NCBI RefSeq assembly: GCF_019974135.1
Contig: NZ_AP025017.1
Coordinates: 248,001 to 312,000, forward strand
DNA: 64,000 nucleotides
Origin: Actinomyces capricornis
Lineage (GTDB): Bacteria > Actinomycetota > Actinomycetes > Actinomycetales > Actinomycetaceae
Direction of reading: 5' to 3'
Shown here: positions 23,307-32,622 of the stretch, piece by piece
How the letters are laid out: every line of letters starts with the position of its first letter
How positions within the stretch are numbered: position 1 is the first letter of the stretch
Position numbers and translations under genes: made by a program
Notes under the pieces: generated by a model
What the model saw: the letters and a program-made list of their open reading frames with translations, nothing else
The model's database searches: none
Told to the model about the DNA's origin: nothing

Positions 23307-26300
23307 TCAGCCCTCGGCCTCCACCCTGGTCACGCTCACCACGGGCTCGCTCAGGCCGGGCTCGGCGACAATGGCGGCCTGGGCGCAGCCCACCTCGCCC
23401 TTGATGAACTCGATGTGGGCGCCGGTCCACGCGTCCTTGTCCGCCGGGACCCGCAGCTCCATGCGGATGCGGTCGCCCACGTGCAGTCCGGCCGCCTTGC
23501 GCTCGTCCTGGACCAGGCGCACCAGGTCGCGAGCCCAACCCTCGGCCTCCAGGGCCTCATCCAGGGCCGTGTCCAGGATGACGAAGGCGCCCGAGGGCAG
23601 CATCGTGGCCGCCAGGGCGTCGTCGTCGACCTCGATACGGCTGGTCACGGTGAAGGCCGACTCCTCGGCCTCCAGGACCACCGGGACGCCGTCGAGCAGG
23701 ACCCCCTCGAAGCGCACATCGCCGTCCTCGGTCAGCTCCCACTCCCCGGCCTTGACGGCGGCGAAGAGCCTGGAGGTGAGCTTGCGGACCTCGGGGCTGA
23801 AGGCGCGCGGGTTGAGGGCCAGGTCCGTGGTGGCCTCGTAACCGGCCGACTGCGCGTCCAGGACGCGCACCTCCTTGACGTTGACCTCCTCGGCCACCAG
23901 CTCCTTGAAGGGCGCCAGGCCCGCGGGGTCGGCGGTGGCGATGGTCAGGGAGCGCAGCGGCTGGCGCACTCGCAGCTTCTCGGCCTTGCGCAGGCCCAGG
24001 GCCGCCGAGACCGCGGCGCGCGCCTCATCCATGGCCGCCACCAGGGGGGCGTTGGAGACGTGCGCGGGCAGCACCGGCCAGTCGGCCAGGTGCACCGAGC
24101 GCCCACCGGTCAGGCCCCGCCAGATCTCCTCGGCGGCCAGCGGCGCCAGCGGGGCCATCACCTCGGTCAGGGTGCGCAGCACCGTGTGCAGCGTATCGAA
24201 GGCGGGGGTCTCCCCCTCGGTGAAGCGCTGGCGCGAGGTGCGCAGGTACCAGTTGGTCAGCACATCCATGAAGTCGCGGATCGTGGCGCAGGCCCCGGTG
24301 ATGTCGTAGGAGTCCATCTGGGCGCCCACGGTCTCGGCCAGGTCCCGGGTGCGGGCCAGGATGTAGCGGTCCATGACATGCAGCCCGCCGCGGTTGGCGA
24401 ACAGGGAGGGGTCCTGGAGGTCCACGCCCCGGGAGACGTAGCCGCCCTGCCCCACCTCGCCGGCATAGAGGGCGAAGAAGTACCAGGTGTTCCACAGCGG
24501 CAGCATCACCTGGCGCACCGTGTCGCGGATGGCCTTGTCGGTGACCACCAGGTTGCCCCCGCGCATCACCGGCGCCGAGAGCAGGAACCAGCGCATGGCA
24601 TCGGCCCCATCGCGGTCGAAGACCATGGAGACATCCGGGTAGTTGCGCAGCGACTTGCTCATCTTGGCCCCGTCGTTGCCCAGGAGGATCCCGTGGGAGA
24701 CGCAGGAGGTGAAGGCGGGCCGGTCGAACAGGGCCGTGGCCAGGACGTGGAGGGTGTAGAACCAGCCGCGGGTCTGGCCGATGTACTCCACGATGAAGTC
24801 CCCCGGGTTGTGGGACTCGAACCACTCGACATTCTCGAAGGGGTAGTGCACCTGGGCGAAGGGCATCGCCCCCGACTCGAACCAGCAGTCCAGCACATCG
24901 GGGATGCGGCGCATCATCGAGCGCCCCGTGGGGTCATCGGGGTTGGGGCGCACGAGGGTGTCGATGAAGGGGCGGTGCAGGTCGGTGACCTCCACCCCGA
25001 AGTCGCGCTCGAGCTCGGCGTAGGAGCCGTAGACGTCGGTGCGCGGGTAGTCCGGGTTGTCCGAGACCCACACGGGGATGGGCGCGCCCCAGAAGCGGTT
25101 GCGGGAGATCGACCAGTCGCGCGCCCCGGCCAGCCACTTGCCGAAGATGCCGTCCTTGATGTGCCCGGGGAACCAGTCGATCTCCTGGTTGAGCTCGACC
25201 ATCCGGTCGCGGATCGCGGTGACCCGCACGAACCAGGAGGACACGGCCTTGTAGATGAGCGGCTTGCGGCAGCGCCAGCAGTGCGGGTAGGAGTGGACGT
25301 AGGAGGCCTGGCGCACCAGGACGGCGCGCTGATCCTCACTGCGGCGGGCCAGGGGGCCGGTGGCGTCGCGCAGGTCGGCCACGATCGGCTTGTTGGCCTC
25401 GAAGACCTGGAGCCCGGCGTAGTCGGAGACCTCGGGGGTGAAGCAGCCCCCGTCGTCGACGGGCACGACCGTCTCGATCCCGGCCTGGGTGCAGGCGATC
25501 ATGTCGTCCTCACCGAAGGCCGAGGCCATGTGGACCAGGCCGGTGCCGTCGGAGGTGGTCACGAAGTCGGCGGCGATGATCGTCCAGGCCCGGGGCCCGG
25601 GGGCGGCGCCCTGTGCCCGGTGCTCCTCGTCGTCGAAGTAGTCGAAGATCGGGTGGTAGCGCAGGCCCACCAGCTCGGCGCCCGTGCGGGTGTCGACCAC
25701 CTGGGGCGCCTCCCCCAGCTCGCGGGCGTAGGAGCCCAGCAGGTCCTTGGCGATGATGACGTCCTGGCCGGCCACCGGGGAGTCCAGCTCCTCCTCGACG
25801 TGGACGGTGACGTACTCGACCTCGGGGCCCACGGCCACGGCGAGGTTGGAGGGCAGGGTCCAGGGCGTGGTGGTCCAGATGAGGAGCAGCTCGGGGCGCT
25901 GGGCCCCCTCGCGCAGGGCCGCCTCCAGGCGCAGGCCCACCGTGACGGTGTTGTCCTGGCGGTCCTGGTAGACGTCGTCGTCCATCTTGAGCTCGTGGTT
26001 GGACAGGGGCGTGCGGTCGTTCCAGCAGTAGGGCAGCACCCGGTAGCCCTGGTAGGCCAGGCCCTTGTCCCACAGCTGCTTGAAGGCCCACAGGACGGAC
26101 TCCATGTAGGAGGGGTCCAGGGTCTTGTAGTCGTTGTCGAAGTCCACCCAGCGGGCCTGGCGGGTGACGTAGTCCTCCCACTCGCGGGTGTAGCGCAGCA
26201 CCGAGGAGCGGCACTCGGCGTTGAAGCGCTCGATGCCCATGCCGCCGGGGCGGGTGATCTCGGAGATGTCGTCGATGCCCAGCAGGCGCTGGGCCTCCAG

Positions 26301-26657
26301 CTCGGCGGGCAGGCCGTGGGTGTCCCAGCCGAAGCGGCGCTCGACCCGCTTGCCGCGCATGGTCTGGTATCGGCCCACGGCGTCCTTGACATAGCCGGTG
26401 AGCAGGTGGCCGTAGTGGGGCAGGCCGTTGGCGAAGGGCGGGCCGTCGTAGAAGACGAACTCGTCGCACGGCTCGTTGCGGCCCTCGATGGAGGCCTGGA
26501 AGGTGCCGTCCTCCTTCCAGTAGGCCAGGACGTCCTGCTCGATGGCCGGGAAGGAGGGCGAGGGGGCGACATGCTCGCCCGGGCGGTGCAGGGGGTAGAA
26601 GGCGGCGCCGGTGTGCTCAGTGCGCTGCGCGGTGGTCTGCTCGGTGTGCTCGGCCAT
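23307..26657 (-). CDS. ileS: Isoleucyl-tRNA synthetase (eukaryote-like type)
   Basis: A 1116-residue class I synthetase that charges tRNA-Ile. [20 protein letters not shown] near residue 80 carries the HIGH-type motif HYGH, and [13 protein letters not shown] near 666 the KMSKS loop; the editing domain lies between them. The wording of the HIGH region, the length and the extra C-terminal ~250 residues match the eukaryote-like IleRS group found in many actinobacteria and in mupirocin-insensitive enzymes. The ATG at 26657 (MAEHTEQ) is chosen because the T-box leader occupies the sequence upstream; a longer open frame runs through that leader and is not coding. GAGG stands about ten bases before the ATG. 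Confidence 0.96.
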   Translation of the reverse strand: MAEHTEQTTAQRTEHTGAAFYPLHRPGEHVAPSPSFPAIEQDVLAYWKEDGTFQASIEGRNEPCDEFVFYDGPPFANGLPHYGHLLTGYVKDAVGRYQTMRGKRVERRFGWDTHGLPAELEAQRLLGIDDISEITRPGGMGIERFNAECRSSVLRYTREWEDYVTRQARWVDFDNDYKTLDPSYMESVLWAFKQLWDKGLAYQGYRVLPYCWNDRTPLSNHELKMDDDVYQDRQDNTVTVGLRLEAALREGAQRPELLLIWTTTPWTLPSNLAVAVGPEVEYVTVHVEEELDSPVAGQDVIIAKDLLGSYARELGEAPQVVDTRTGAELVGLRYHPIFDYFDDEEHRAQGAAPGPRAWTIIAADFVTTSDGTGLVHMASAFGEDDMIACTQAGIETVVPVDDGGCFTPEVSDYAGLQVFEANKPIVADLRDATGPLARRSEDQRAVLVRQASYVHSYPHCWRCRKPLIYKAVSSWFVRVTAIRDRMVELNQEIDWFPGHIKDGIFGKWLAGARDWSISRNRFWGAPIPVWVSDNPDYPRTDVYGSYAELERDFGVEVTDLHRPFIDTLVRPNPDDPTGRSMMRRIPDVLDCWFESGAMPFAQVHYPFENVEWFESHNPGDFIVEYIGQTRGWFYTLHVLATALFDRPAFTSCVSHGILLGNDGAKMSKSLRNYPDVSMVFDRDGADAMRWFLLSAPVMRGGNLVVTDKAIRDTVRQVMLPLWNTWYFFALYAGEVGQGGYVSRGVDLQDPSLFANRGGLHVMDRYILARTRDLAETVGAQMDSYDITGACATIRDFMDVLTNWYLRTSRQRFTEGETPAFDTLHTVLRTLTEVMAPLAPLAAEEIWRGLTGGRSVHLADWPVLPAHVSNAPLVAAMDEARAAVSAALGLRKAEKLRVRQPLRSLTIATADPAGLAPFKELVAEEVNVKEVRVLDAQSAGYEATTDLALNPRAFSPEVRKLTSRLFAAVKAGEWELTEDGDVRFEGVLLDGVPVVLEAEESAFTVTSRIEVDDDALAATMLPSGAFVILDTALDEALEAEGWARDLVRLVQDERKAAGLHVGDRIRMELRVPADKDAWTGAHIEFIKGEVGCAQAAIVAEPGLSEPVVSVTRVEAEG

Positions 26658-26689
26658 CTGGTGTGCCTCGTCTTGCTCGTTGCTCCACG

Positions 26690-26945
26690 CCCCTGGCGGG
26701 TGCCAGGAGCCGGACGAGGACGACGCCGCCCCGGTGGGCCTGGGTGCGACCCGGCCCGCCGGGGGCACCGCGCCGCGGTACCACCTCGCTTGCCGCTTCC
26801 CCGGCCCAGCAGGGCGGGTGCGACCGCTTCGTTGCCAGCTGTCACGGGCTGTCCCGTCCGGTTCTACTGGGGGCCGACGGCGCTGGCGCCAGCGGCCCTG
26901 TTCTTCCGGAGGCTCACCGGTGATAGCCGGGTCAATGCCTTGTGC
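26690..26945 (-). promoter_or_regulatory. T-box leader of ileS (isoleucine specifier)
   Basis: On the minus strand the leader contains the T-box bulge sequence AGGTGGTACCGCGG (26786 down to 26773), which pairs with the uncharged tRNA acceptor end. About 140 bases further upstream, the short stem I reads GGCTATCACCGGTGAGC with the Ile codon ATC at 26924-26922 as specifier. This layout matches the short-stem-I ileS T-boxes of actinobacteria, which control translation. The element boundaries are approximate; the expression platform between the T-box and the ATG is GC-rich, with a hairpin of GGCACC-type arms near 26700. Confidence 0.88.
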
Positions 26946-26966
26946 CGGGGATTGTAGTGGCGCTGC

Positions 26967-26998
26967 GACGGCGGGACCAGCCGCGGGGCCCCGCCGTC
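26967..26998 (-). terminator. Hairpin downstream of the one-TM protein gene
   Basis: GACGGCGGG (26967-26975) pairs with CCCGCCGTC (26990-26998) over a 14-base loop. It lies between the stop of the minus-strand gene at 27112 and the ileS leader and could end that transcript. Confidence 0.5.
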
Positions 26999-27047
26999 GG
27001 CGTTGTCCTGCCCACACCGCGCTGCTCCCACACCCGCCGCGGTCCTG

Positions 27048-27110
27048 CCCTTGACGACGCGGATCGCCGGGGGCGGAGGGGGAGGTCTGCGCCGTCAAGG
27101 GCGGGAGTGC
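27048..27110. repeat. Intergenic repeat, copy 1 (with 9-base inverted ends)
   Basis: About 63 bases that recur in the same orientation at 28007-28070 with roughly 85-90 percent identity. The inner core GACGCGGATCGCCGGGGG is identical in both. Here CCCTTGACG (27048) and CGTCAAGGG (27093) form a perfect 9-base inverted pair around a 36-base loop. It ends two bases before the stop codon of the gene at 27112. Confidence 0.7.
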
Positions 27111-27111
27111 G

Positions 27112-27798
27112 TCAGCCCCCTGATGGCCCCCCTGAGCGTTGCCCGGAGCGCTCCGATCCCTGGGGGTCAGCGGGGCCGCCCGGGCCGGGGGCACGCATAC
27201 CGTCCTCCGCCGGGGCATCGCCGCCCTGGGACCGCGTGCCGGCCTCCCGGGACCAGCCCTCATGGGAGTCGTGGAGTCCGTGGGCCGCCCAGCCGAGCCC
27301 GAAGACACCCACTGCGAGGATCCCGGCAACGGCGGCACCGACCACCCGGCGCCCCAGGCTGGGCCACTTGGGCCCCCTCCTCCCGGATCCCCGGCCAGCC
27401 GCCCGATCGGCCGCCCCGAGAGGGTGCGCGGAATGGCCATCGCCCCCGGGGGCGGACTCCGCATCGGCGGCGGGGTGGGTCCATGCCGGGGCTTGATGCC
27501 CGCCTGCGGCGCCGACGGCGTCGGAGCGGGCCGGGCCTAAGGGCCCTGCTGCGGCGCTCATCGCCGGGCCCGCCGCGAAGGCGCCGGCCTGCGGGCCGGC
27601 CTGGTCGGCCGACTGGGGCGGGGCGGCCCGGGCGGCGATCACCTCGGTGTCCGGGGAGCCCTGGCCCACGAGGACCTCGGTGTCCTTCGCGGCAGTGGTC
27701 TGGGCCGGGATCACCTCGGGGGCCTGGGCGGCCATGGCGGCGTCGCCGGGAGCGCTGCGGGGGCTGTCCGCAGGGGTGGGCGTGGTGGGCTCGTTCAT
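27112..27798 (-). CDS. One-transmembrane-segment protein of unknown function with long disordered N-terminus
   Basis: A 228-residue protein. Residues 1-~145 are rich in Ala, Pro, Gly and Gln and look disordered and cytoplasmic. One hydrophobic segment ([21 protein letters not shown], about 153-173, of which not every residue need be membrane-embedded) follows a basic stretch. A short hydrophilic Gly/Pro/Ser tail ends the protein. No known domain was recognised. The ATG at 27798 has GAGAGG upstream. The gene is bracketed by two copies of a ~63-base intergenic repeat (27048 and 28007), which is unusual. It could be an accessory gene of ileS, which follows on the same strand, but nothing shows this. 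Confidence 0.6.
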   Translation of the reverse strand: MNEPTTPTPADSPRSAPGDAAMAAQAPEVIPAQTTAAKDTEVLVGQGSPDTEVIAARAAPPQSADQAGPQAGAFAAGPAMSAAAGPLGPARSDAVGAAGGHQAPAWTHPAADAESAPGGDGHSAHPLGAADRAAGRGSGRRGPKWPSLGRRVVGAAVAGILAVGVFGLGWAAHGLHDSHEGWSREAGTRSQGGDAPAEDGMRAPGPGGPADPQGSERSGQRSGGPSGG

Positions 27799-28006
27799 GT
27801 CGGTCCTCTCATGCTCTAGGCTCCCGGGCTGACCGGGCGCTGCCCCGAGGCTATGAAGGACCCCTATGGCCCAGGCAGGCACCGACTGTGCCCCACCTGT
27901 GATGATGGGGAGCCTCGGCAGCCCCCGGCGCCGCCTCGCCGGCCCCCTCGGGCCTCTCAAGCCCTCGGCCCGCCCGGCGCCCCGTCCCTCCCCCGCGCCT
28001 GCCGCG

Positions 28007-28070
28007 CCCTCGACGACGCGGATCGCCGGGGGTAGAGGGGGAGGTCTGCCTCGTCAAGGGCAGGAGTGCG
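28007..28070. repeat. Intergenic repeat, copy 2
   Basis: Second copy of the element at 27048-27110, in the same orientation 959 bases away. Its left arm CCCTCGACG differs by one base from a perfect complement of its right arm CGTCAAGGG (28052-28060). The rest of the 343-base gap 27799-28141 shows no gene that can be supported. Confidence 0.7.
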
Positions 28071-28141
28071 GCCAGAGAGCAAGGCCTGTGGAGCCAGTGA
28101 CCTCCCCGAGGCCTGCGGCATCACGGCGCCGGGCGCAGCAC

Positions 28142-28906
28142 TCAGGAGTCGCGTGCGATGAGCGTGTTGGAGGCCTGGGCGCGGGGGCGCACGATCATGG
28201 AGTCGATGTTGACGTGGGCGGGCCGCTCCAGCGCCCAGGCGATGCACTCGGCCACATCCTCCGCGCTCAGCGGCTCGGCGACGCCGTCGTAGACCCTCTT
28301 GGCGGCCTGGGCATCGCCATGGAAGCGGTTGAGGGCGAACTCCTCGGTGGCGACCATGCCCGGGGCGATCTCGATGACCCGCACCGGCTCGCCCACGAGC
28401 TCCAGGCGCAGCGTGCCGGCGATGATGCGCTCGGCGTGCTTGGCGGCCACGTACCCGCCCCCTCCGGGGTAGGCGGCATGGGCGGCCGTCGAGGTGAGGA
28501 AGACCAGGTCGCCCCCGCGCTCGCGCATCTGGGGCAGGAAAGCCTGGCTGACGCGCAGCGCCGCCAGGACGTTGCGCTCGTACATGGTGGCCCACTCCTC
28601 GACCCGGCCCTGGGCCACCGGATCGGCACCCAGGGCGCCGCCGGCGTTATTGACCACCGCATCCACGGGCCCCTCCGCCAGGACCTCCTCAGCGAGCCGG
28701 GCGACGTCGTCGTCCCTCTGCAGGTCGGCGACCACCCAGGTGCACCCGGTCTCCTCGGCCAGGGCCTCCAGCCGCTCCTGGCGACGGGCCGTGGCCACGA
28801 CCCGCCAGCCGTGGGTGCGCAGGAGTCTGACGGTGGCGGCGCCGATCCCGGTGGAGGCACCGGTGACCAGGGCGCGAGGAGGATTGGTGGATGCAGAAAG
28901 GCTCAT
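28142..28906 (-). CDS. Short-chain dehydrogenase/reductase (SDR family)
   Basis: A 254-residue classical SDR. The NAD(P) binding motif is TGASTGIG near residue 15, followed by the conserved NNAGG, a catalytic Ser in FLTSTAAHAA, and the YVAAKH (YxxxK) pair near 150. Arg residues after the first strand (ATARRQERL) suggest NADP preference. It resembles the serine/3-hydroxy acid dehydrogenase (YdfG-like) group, but the substrate is not certain. GGGAGG stands about seven bases before the ATG. It follows the ornithine cyclodeaminase gene on the same strand, but a terminator-like hairpin at 28949-28979 lies between them. Confidence 0.88.
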   Translation of the reverse strand: MSLSASTNPPRALVTGASTGIGAATVRLLRTHGWRVVATARRQERLEALAEETGCTWVVADLQRDDDVARLAEEVLAEGPVDAVVNNAGGALGADPVAQGRVEEWATMYERNVLAALRVSQAFLPQMRERGGDLVFLTSTAAHAAYPGGGGYVAAKHAERIIAGTLRLELVGEPVRVIEIAPGMVATEEFALNRFHGDAQAAKRVYDGVAEPLSAEDVAECIAWALERPAHVNIDSMIVRPRAQASNTLIARDS

Positions 28907-28948
28907 TGCTCAATCCTCCCACCGCACCGGTGCGGCCGCGAGCACCCG

Positions 28949-28979
28949 CCCGGGCGCGCCTCACTCGGGCGCGCCCGGG
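28949..28979 (-). terminator. Hairpin between ornithine cyclodeaminase and SDR genes
   Basis: CCCGGGCGCGCC (28949-28960) pairs with GGCGCGCCCGGG (28968-28979) over a 7-base loop, twelve bases after the ornithine cyclodeaminase stop. Confidence 0.65.
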
Positions 28980-28991
28980 CCGGGGGCGGGC

Positions 28992-30071
28992 TCAGGCGGA
29001 GCGGACGAGGCCGACGAGGTCCTCGGCGATCCGGGGCTCGTGCATGACCGAGCCGCCCCGCAGCATGCCGAAGAGGTCCTTGGGGTCGGCCGGGTCGGCC
29101 AGCAGGTCGATCCCGGTGAAGAAGCGCTCGCCGCCGGGGGCGGTCAGGCAGCGGTCGAGGTAGGTCAGGGCGGAGAAGTCCTCGACGGCGAAGCCCACGG
29201 AGTCGAAGATCGTCGTCTGGTCCTGGCTGGTGCGGCCGGGCCGGGCCCCGGTAATGACCTCCCACAGCTCGGTGACCGGGAAGTAGGGGGGCTTGGCCTG
29301 GATCTCGCCCTCGATCCGGGTCTGGCGGCTGTACTCCACGAAGACCGGCCCCATGTCCAGGATGGCGGGGTCGAGCTCGGTCTTGCCCGGGCAGTCCCCT
29401 CCGATGGCATTGATGTGCACGCCCTCGCGCACGTCCTCACGGCGCAGGACGGTGGCATTGCGCTTGTCCGCGGTGCAGGTGGTGATGATGTCGGCGTCGG
29501 CCACGGCCTGGGCGACGCTGGAGGCGATGCGCACCTCGATGCCCAGGGGAGCCAGGTTGGCGGCGAGCTTCTCGCTGGCGGCGGGGTCGACGTCGAAGAC
29601 ACGGACCTGCTCGATGGGGCGGACCGCCATGTTGGCCAGCACCTGGAACTCGGACTGCGAGCCGGCGCCGATCATCCCCAGGCACCGGGCGTCGGCGGGG
29701 GCGAGCAGGCGGGTGACCATGCCCGAGGCGGCGGCGGTGCGCAGGGCGGTCAGGAGGGTCATCTCGGTCAGCAGCCTGGGGTAGCCGTTGTCGACGTCGG
29801 AGAGCACGCCGAAGGCGACGACGGTCTGGTAGCCGCGGGTCGGGTTGGAGGGGTGGCCGTTGACGTACTTGACGCTGTAGGTGCGCCCGTCGGAGGTGGG
29901 CATGAGCTCGATGACGCCGAGCTCGGAGTGGGAGGGCACGCGGGGGGCGAGCTCGAAGGAGTGCCAGCGGGCGAAGTCCAGCTCCATGGCGTCGATCATG
30001 CCGGAGATGATGGCCTGAGGGCCGGTGTGCTCGATCCACCGGACCATGTGGGGGACATCGACGAAACGCAT
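28992..30071 (-). CDS. ocd: Ornithine cyclodeaminase
   Basis: A 359-residue enzyme of the OCD/mu-crystallin family that converts ornithine to proline and ammonia using bound NAD. The nucleotide fold is GMIGAGSQSEFQVLA (about residues 130-145), the substrate region is VKYVNGHPSNPTRG (about 67-80), and the segments NAIGGDCPGKTELD and FVEYSRQTRIEGEIQ agree closely with the well studied Pseudomonas putida enzyme, so true OCD activity is more likely than the siderophore-related SbnB variant. AAGGAGG stands six bases before the ATG. It is divergent from an Lrp-type regulator, which probably controls it in response to an amino acid. With proC 2.5 kb away, two routes to proline lie side by side. Confidence 0.92.
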   Translation of the reverse strand: MRFVDVPHMVRWIEHTGPQAIISGMIDAMELDFARWHSFELAPRVPSHSELGVIELMPTSDGRTYSVKYVNGHPSNPTRGYQTVVAFGVLSDVDNGYPRLLTEMTLLTALRTAAASGMVTRLLAPADARCLGMIGAGSQSEFQVLANMAVRPIEQVRVFDVDPAASEKLAANLAPLGIEVRIASSVAQAVADADIITTCTADKRNATVLRREDVREGVHINAIGGDCPGKTELDPAILDMGPVFVEYSRQTRIEGEIQAKPPYFPVTELWEVITGARPGRTSQDQTTIFDSVGFAVEDFSALTYLDRCLTAPGGERFFTGIDLLADPADPKDLFGMLRGGSVMHEPRIAEDLVGLVRSA

Positions 30072-30163
30072 GGCTGCCTCCTTAAGAGATCTAGGCCCAT
30101 GCAGGGCCTTAACGGGTGAGGATGAGGGATTCCAGGGCACAAGGACCCAGATTCCACACCTTC

Positions 30164-30258
30164 AAGGTACGCCCCGGGCCTGTACGCCTTCAAGAGACAT
30201 GCTGCGCATTTTGCACACGACTTCATGACAGTCAGGGTACATATCGTGCACAATGTGC
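30164..30258. promoter_or_regulatory. Divergent ocd / Lrp-regulator promoter region with candidate Lrp sites
   Basis: For ocd (minus strand), TTGAAG (30193-30188) and TACCTT (30169-30164) stand 18 bases apart, a fair -35/-10 pair. Between this and the regulator start are two short palindromes, TGCGCATTTTGCACA (30203-30217, one mismatch in the arms) and GCACAATGTGC (30248-30258, perfect). They lie in a locally AT-richer stretch and are good candidates for regulator binding. Confidence 0.5.
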
Positions 30259-30260
30259 CC

Positions 30261-30701
30261 ATGTCCCCCACAGATGTGCTTGATGATCTGGACCGTGGGC
30301 TCATCGCAGCCCTGCGCAAGAACGCCCGCAAACCAGTGGCTGAACTGGCGCGAGACCTGGGCACCACCCGGGCCACCATCACCAAGCGCATCGAGCGCCT
30401 GGAGGCCCGCGGCATCATCCAGGGCTTCACCATCATCGTGGCCCAGGACGCCGACGACTCCGCCATCCGCGCCATCTGCCACCTGGCGATCGAGGGGCAC
30501 AACACCGACGCCGCCATCGTGGCGCTGCGCGGACTGCCGGCGATCACGGGCCTGCACGCCACCAACGGCGAGTGGGACCTCATCGCCGAGATCACAGTGG
30601 CCACCCTGGCCGAGGTCGACCACGTCCTGACCCGGATCCGCGCCCTGGACGGGGTCTACCGCTCCGAGACCTCCCTGCTGCTGCGCAGCGTGCTCGTCTG
30701 A
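30261..30701 (+). CDS. Lrp/AsnC family transcriptional regulator
   Basis: A 146-residue regulator. The N-terminal helix-turn-helix reads LDRGLIAALRKNARKPVAEL then TRATITKRIERLEARGIIQGF (about residues 8-55); the rest is the RAM ligand/oligomerisation domain with GLPAITGLHATNGEWDLIAEI. The ATG at 30261 is chosen as the one closest to the conserved start; an in-frame ATG at 30225 would add 12 residues, and neither has a clear ribosome binding site, so the transcript may be nearly leaderless. Its position opposite ocd and before an amino-acid-type transporter suggests that it senses ornithine, arginine or proline. Confidence 0.88.
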   Translation: MSPTDVLDDLDRGLIAALRKNARKPVAELARDLGTTRATITKRIERLEARGIIQGFTIIVAQDADDSAIRAICHLAIEGHNTDAAIVALRGLPAITGLHATNGEWDLIAEITVATLAEVDHVLTRIRALDGVYRSETSLLLRSVLV

Positions 30702-30804
30702 GGCGGCGCCCAGACCCACTGGCCGCAGGCGCCCCCGCGGCCGAGGCCCCCGCGCCTCCTGCCCCCGCGGTGCGGCAGGCCGGTTGAGCGGCGGCAGAGA
30801 CGGC

Positions 30805-30835
30805 TTGACGCCGCTTCCGTGCATGCCTCTAGGGT
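30805..30835 (+). promoter_or_regulatory. Candidate promoter of the antiporter-family transporter gene
   Basis: TTGACG (30805-30810) and TAGGGT (30830-30835) with a 19-base spacer, about 55 bases before the ATG. The spacer is slightly long. Confidence 0.35.
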
Positions 30836-30889
30836 TGTCGCGCCCACCCCGGCTCCTGCCGAGCCTCCCCCAGCGGAAGAAGGCCACCG

Positions 30890-32239
30890 ATGAACGCCGT
30901 TCTCCTCGCCGTCCTGGTCATGCTCCTCCTGGCGACACTGCGCGTGCACGTCGTCCTCGCCCTGTTCGTGGGGGCGCTCGTGGGCGGGCTGAGCGCCGGC
31001 CTGGGGATCGAGGGCACCATGGTCGCCTTCCAGGAGGGGCTGGCCAACGGCGCCAAGATCGCCCTGTCCTACGCGCTGCTGGGGGCCTTCGCCATGTCCG
31101 TGGCGCACTCGGGCCTGCCCCAGCTGCTGGCCAACCGGCTCATCACCCGCCTGGACGCCGGGGATGCCAGCACCTCGGAGAGGATCGTGCGCACCACCTC
31201 CTGGACACTGCTGGGCGGGGTGGTCGCCATGGCGATCATGAGCCAGAATCTCATCCCGGTGCATATCGCCTTCATCCCCCTGGTGATCCCGCCCCTGCTG
31301 GTGGTCATGAGCCGCCTGGGCATGGACCGCCGGGCAGTGGCCTGCGCCATCACCTTCGGCCTGGTGACCACCTACATGTTCCTGCCCCTGGGCTTCGGAC
31401 GGGTCTTCCTGCACGACATCCTCTACGCCAATATCGAGAGCGCCGGCCTGGACGTCTCGCGCATCTCGCCCATCGGGGCCATGTGGCTGCCGGCCCTGGG
31501 CATGGCGGTCGGCCTGCTCATCGCCCTGCTGGTGACCTACCGGCGCCCCCGGGCCTACGACGTCGAGGCTCGGATCGATACCGCAGCCCCCGCGCAGATC
31601 GATCGGCGCAGGATCGCCGTGGCGCTGGTGGCCGTGGTGGCCTGCTTCGCCATCCAGACCGCCCTGACGATGCTGGACTCCAAGGCCGACCCGCTGCTCA
31701 TCGGCACCCTGGCGGGCCTGCTCCTGTTCATGGCCACCCGGGTGGTGGGCTGGAGGGAGGCCGACGACGTCTTCACCGGCGGCATGCGAATGATGGCCCT
31801 CATCGGCCTCATCATGATCACCGCCCAGGGATTCGCCCAGGTGCTCCAGACCACCGGCCAGATCCCATCCCTGGTGGAGTCCGCCGCCGGGCTGTTCTCC
31901 GGCAACCGCGCGGCGGCCGCCGTCATCATGCTGCTGGTGGGGCTGGTCATCACCATGGGCATCGGCTCGTCCTTCTCCACCCTGCCGATCATCTCGGCGA
32001 TCTACGTGCCCCTGTGCATGGCCCTGGGCTTCTCCCCCACCGCGACGGTGGCGCTCATCGGCACGGCCGGGGCCCTGGGCGACGCCGGCTCGCCGGCCTC
32101 GGACTCCACGCTCGGCCCCACGGCGGGCCTCAATGCCGACGGCCAGCACGACCACATGCGCGACTCGGTCATCCCGACCTTCCTGCACTTCAACATCCCC
32201 CTGCTCATCGCCGGGTGGATCGCCGCCATGGTGCTCTAG
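30890..32239 (+). CDS. Na+/H+ antiporter family (NhaC/YuiF-like) transporter, probable amino acid transporter
   Basis: A 449-residue membrane protein with about 11-12 hydrophobic segments. The length and the segments ANGAKIALSYALLGAFA and GAGDAGSPASDSTLGPT-like wording near residue 400 (GALGDAGSPASDSTLGPTAG) fit the YuiF/HI0325 branch of the NhaC-type superfamily, which is annotated as antiporter but whose members are thought to carry amino acids. It follows the Lrp regulator on the same strand after 188 bases. The neighbours (ocd, Lrp regulator, proC) suggest an ornithine-, arginine- or proline-related cargo; this is inference only. No strong ribosome binding site was seen apart from GAAGGCC nearby. 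Confidence 0.82.
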   Translation: MNAVLLAVLVMLLLATLRVHVVLALFVGALVGGLSAGLGIEGTMVAFQEGLANGAKIALSYALLGAFAMSVAHSGLPQLLANRLITRLDAGDASTSERIVRTTSWTLLGGVVAMAIMSQNLIPVHIAFIPLVIPPLLVVMSRLGMDRRAVACAITFGLVTTYMFLPLGFGRVFLHDILYANIESAGLDVSRISPIGAMWLPALGMAVGLLIALLVTYRRPRAYDVEARIDTAAPAQIDRRRIAVALVAVVACFAIQTALTMLDSKADPLLIGTLAGLLLFMATRVVGWREADDVFTGGMRMMALIGLIMITAQGFAQVLQTTGQIPSLVESAAGLFSGNRAAAAVIMLLVGLVITMGIGSSFSTLPIISAIYVPLCMALGFSPTATVALIGTAGALGDAGSPASDSTLGPTAGLNADGQHDHMRDSVIPTFLHFNIPLLIAGWIAAMVL

Positions 32240-32327
32240 CACGATCCTCGGGGCGCTTCACTTCCTCGGGGCCCAGTACGGCGGCAGCTCCGCGGGCAGG
32301 GGCCGGCAGTGGGCGGCGATGCGATGG

Positions 32328-32426
32328 GACGTCGCTTCGCGACGCAGGCGTCACTTCGCGACCAAGGCGACGCCTGCAAGGTACGTCCATTCCGCGAAGT
32401 GACGCCTCTTCCGCGAAACGACATCG
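32328..32426. repeat. Complex palindromic intergenic element
   Basis: Within the 383-base gap between the transporter gene and proC. The outer 33-base arms (32328-32360 and 32393-32425) match in 27 positions, including a perfect 15-base core AGGCGTCACTTCGCG (32346-32360) and its complement (32393-32407). The centre carries another inverted pair, CAGGCGTC and GACGCCTG. The whole could fold into a branched hairpin. It may be a terminator, a REP-like sequence or a small non-autonomous element. Confidence 0.65.
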
Positions 32427-32622
32427 GACCGCCCCGGGTCAGAAGGGGCGCCACCCACCGGCCCCGGCCACCACCCTCGACGAAGGACACCCGCCAGAGC
32501 CGGAATCGGGGCCGCGCCCGAGGATCGCCTGGGCGGCGACCGGGTCGACGGGTAGATTGGCCAGGGCCGGTGGCACCTGGCCGCCGGGGCCGAGTGCTTC
32601 AGCGAGTGCTTCAGGAGGAGAG

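Noticed and set aside
23415..26957. A very long open frame on the plus strand opposite ileS, and similar long frames opposite smc, pafA/dop/arc, valS and the thiamine genes
   Set aside because: In sequence this GC-rich, antisense frames stay open by composition. The proteins are Gly/Arg/His-rich without domains, and the opposite strand encodes well conserved proteins.
23307..27464. A 1385-residue ileS product starting at 27464
   Set aside because: The extra 269 codons run through the T-box leader and the intergenic repeat; the conserved protein begins at 26657.
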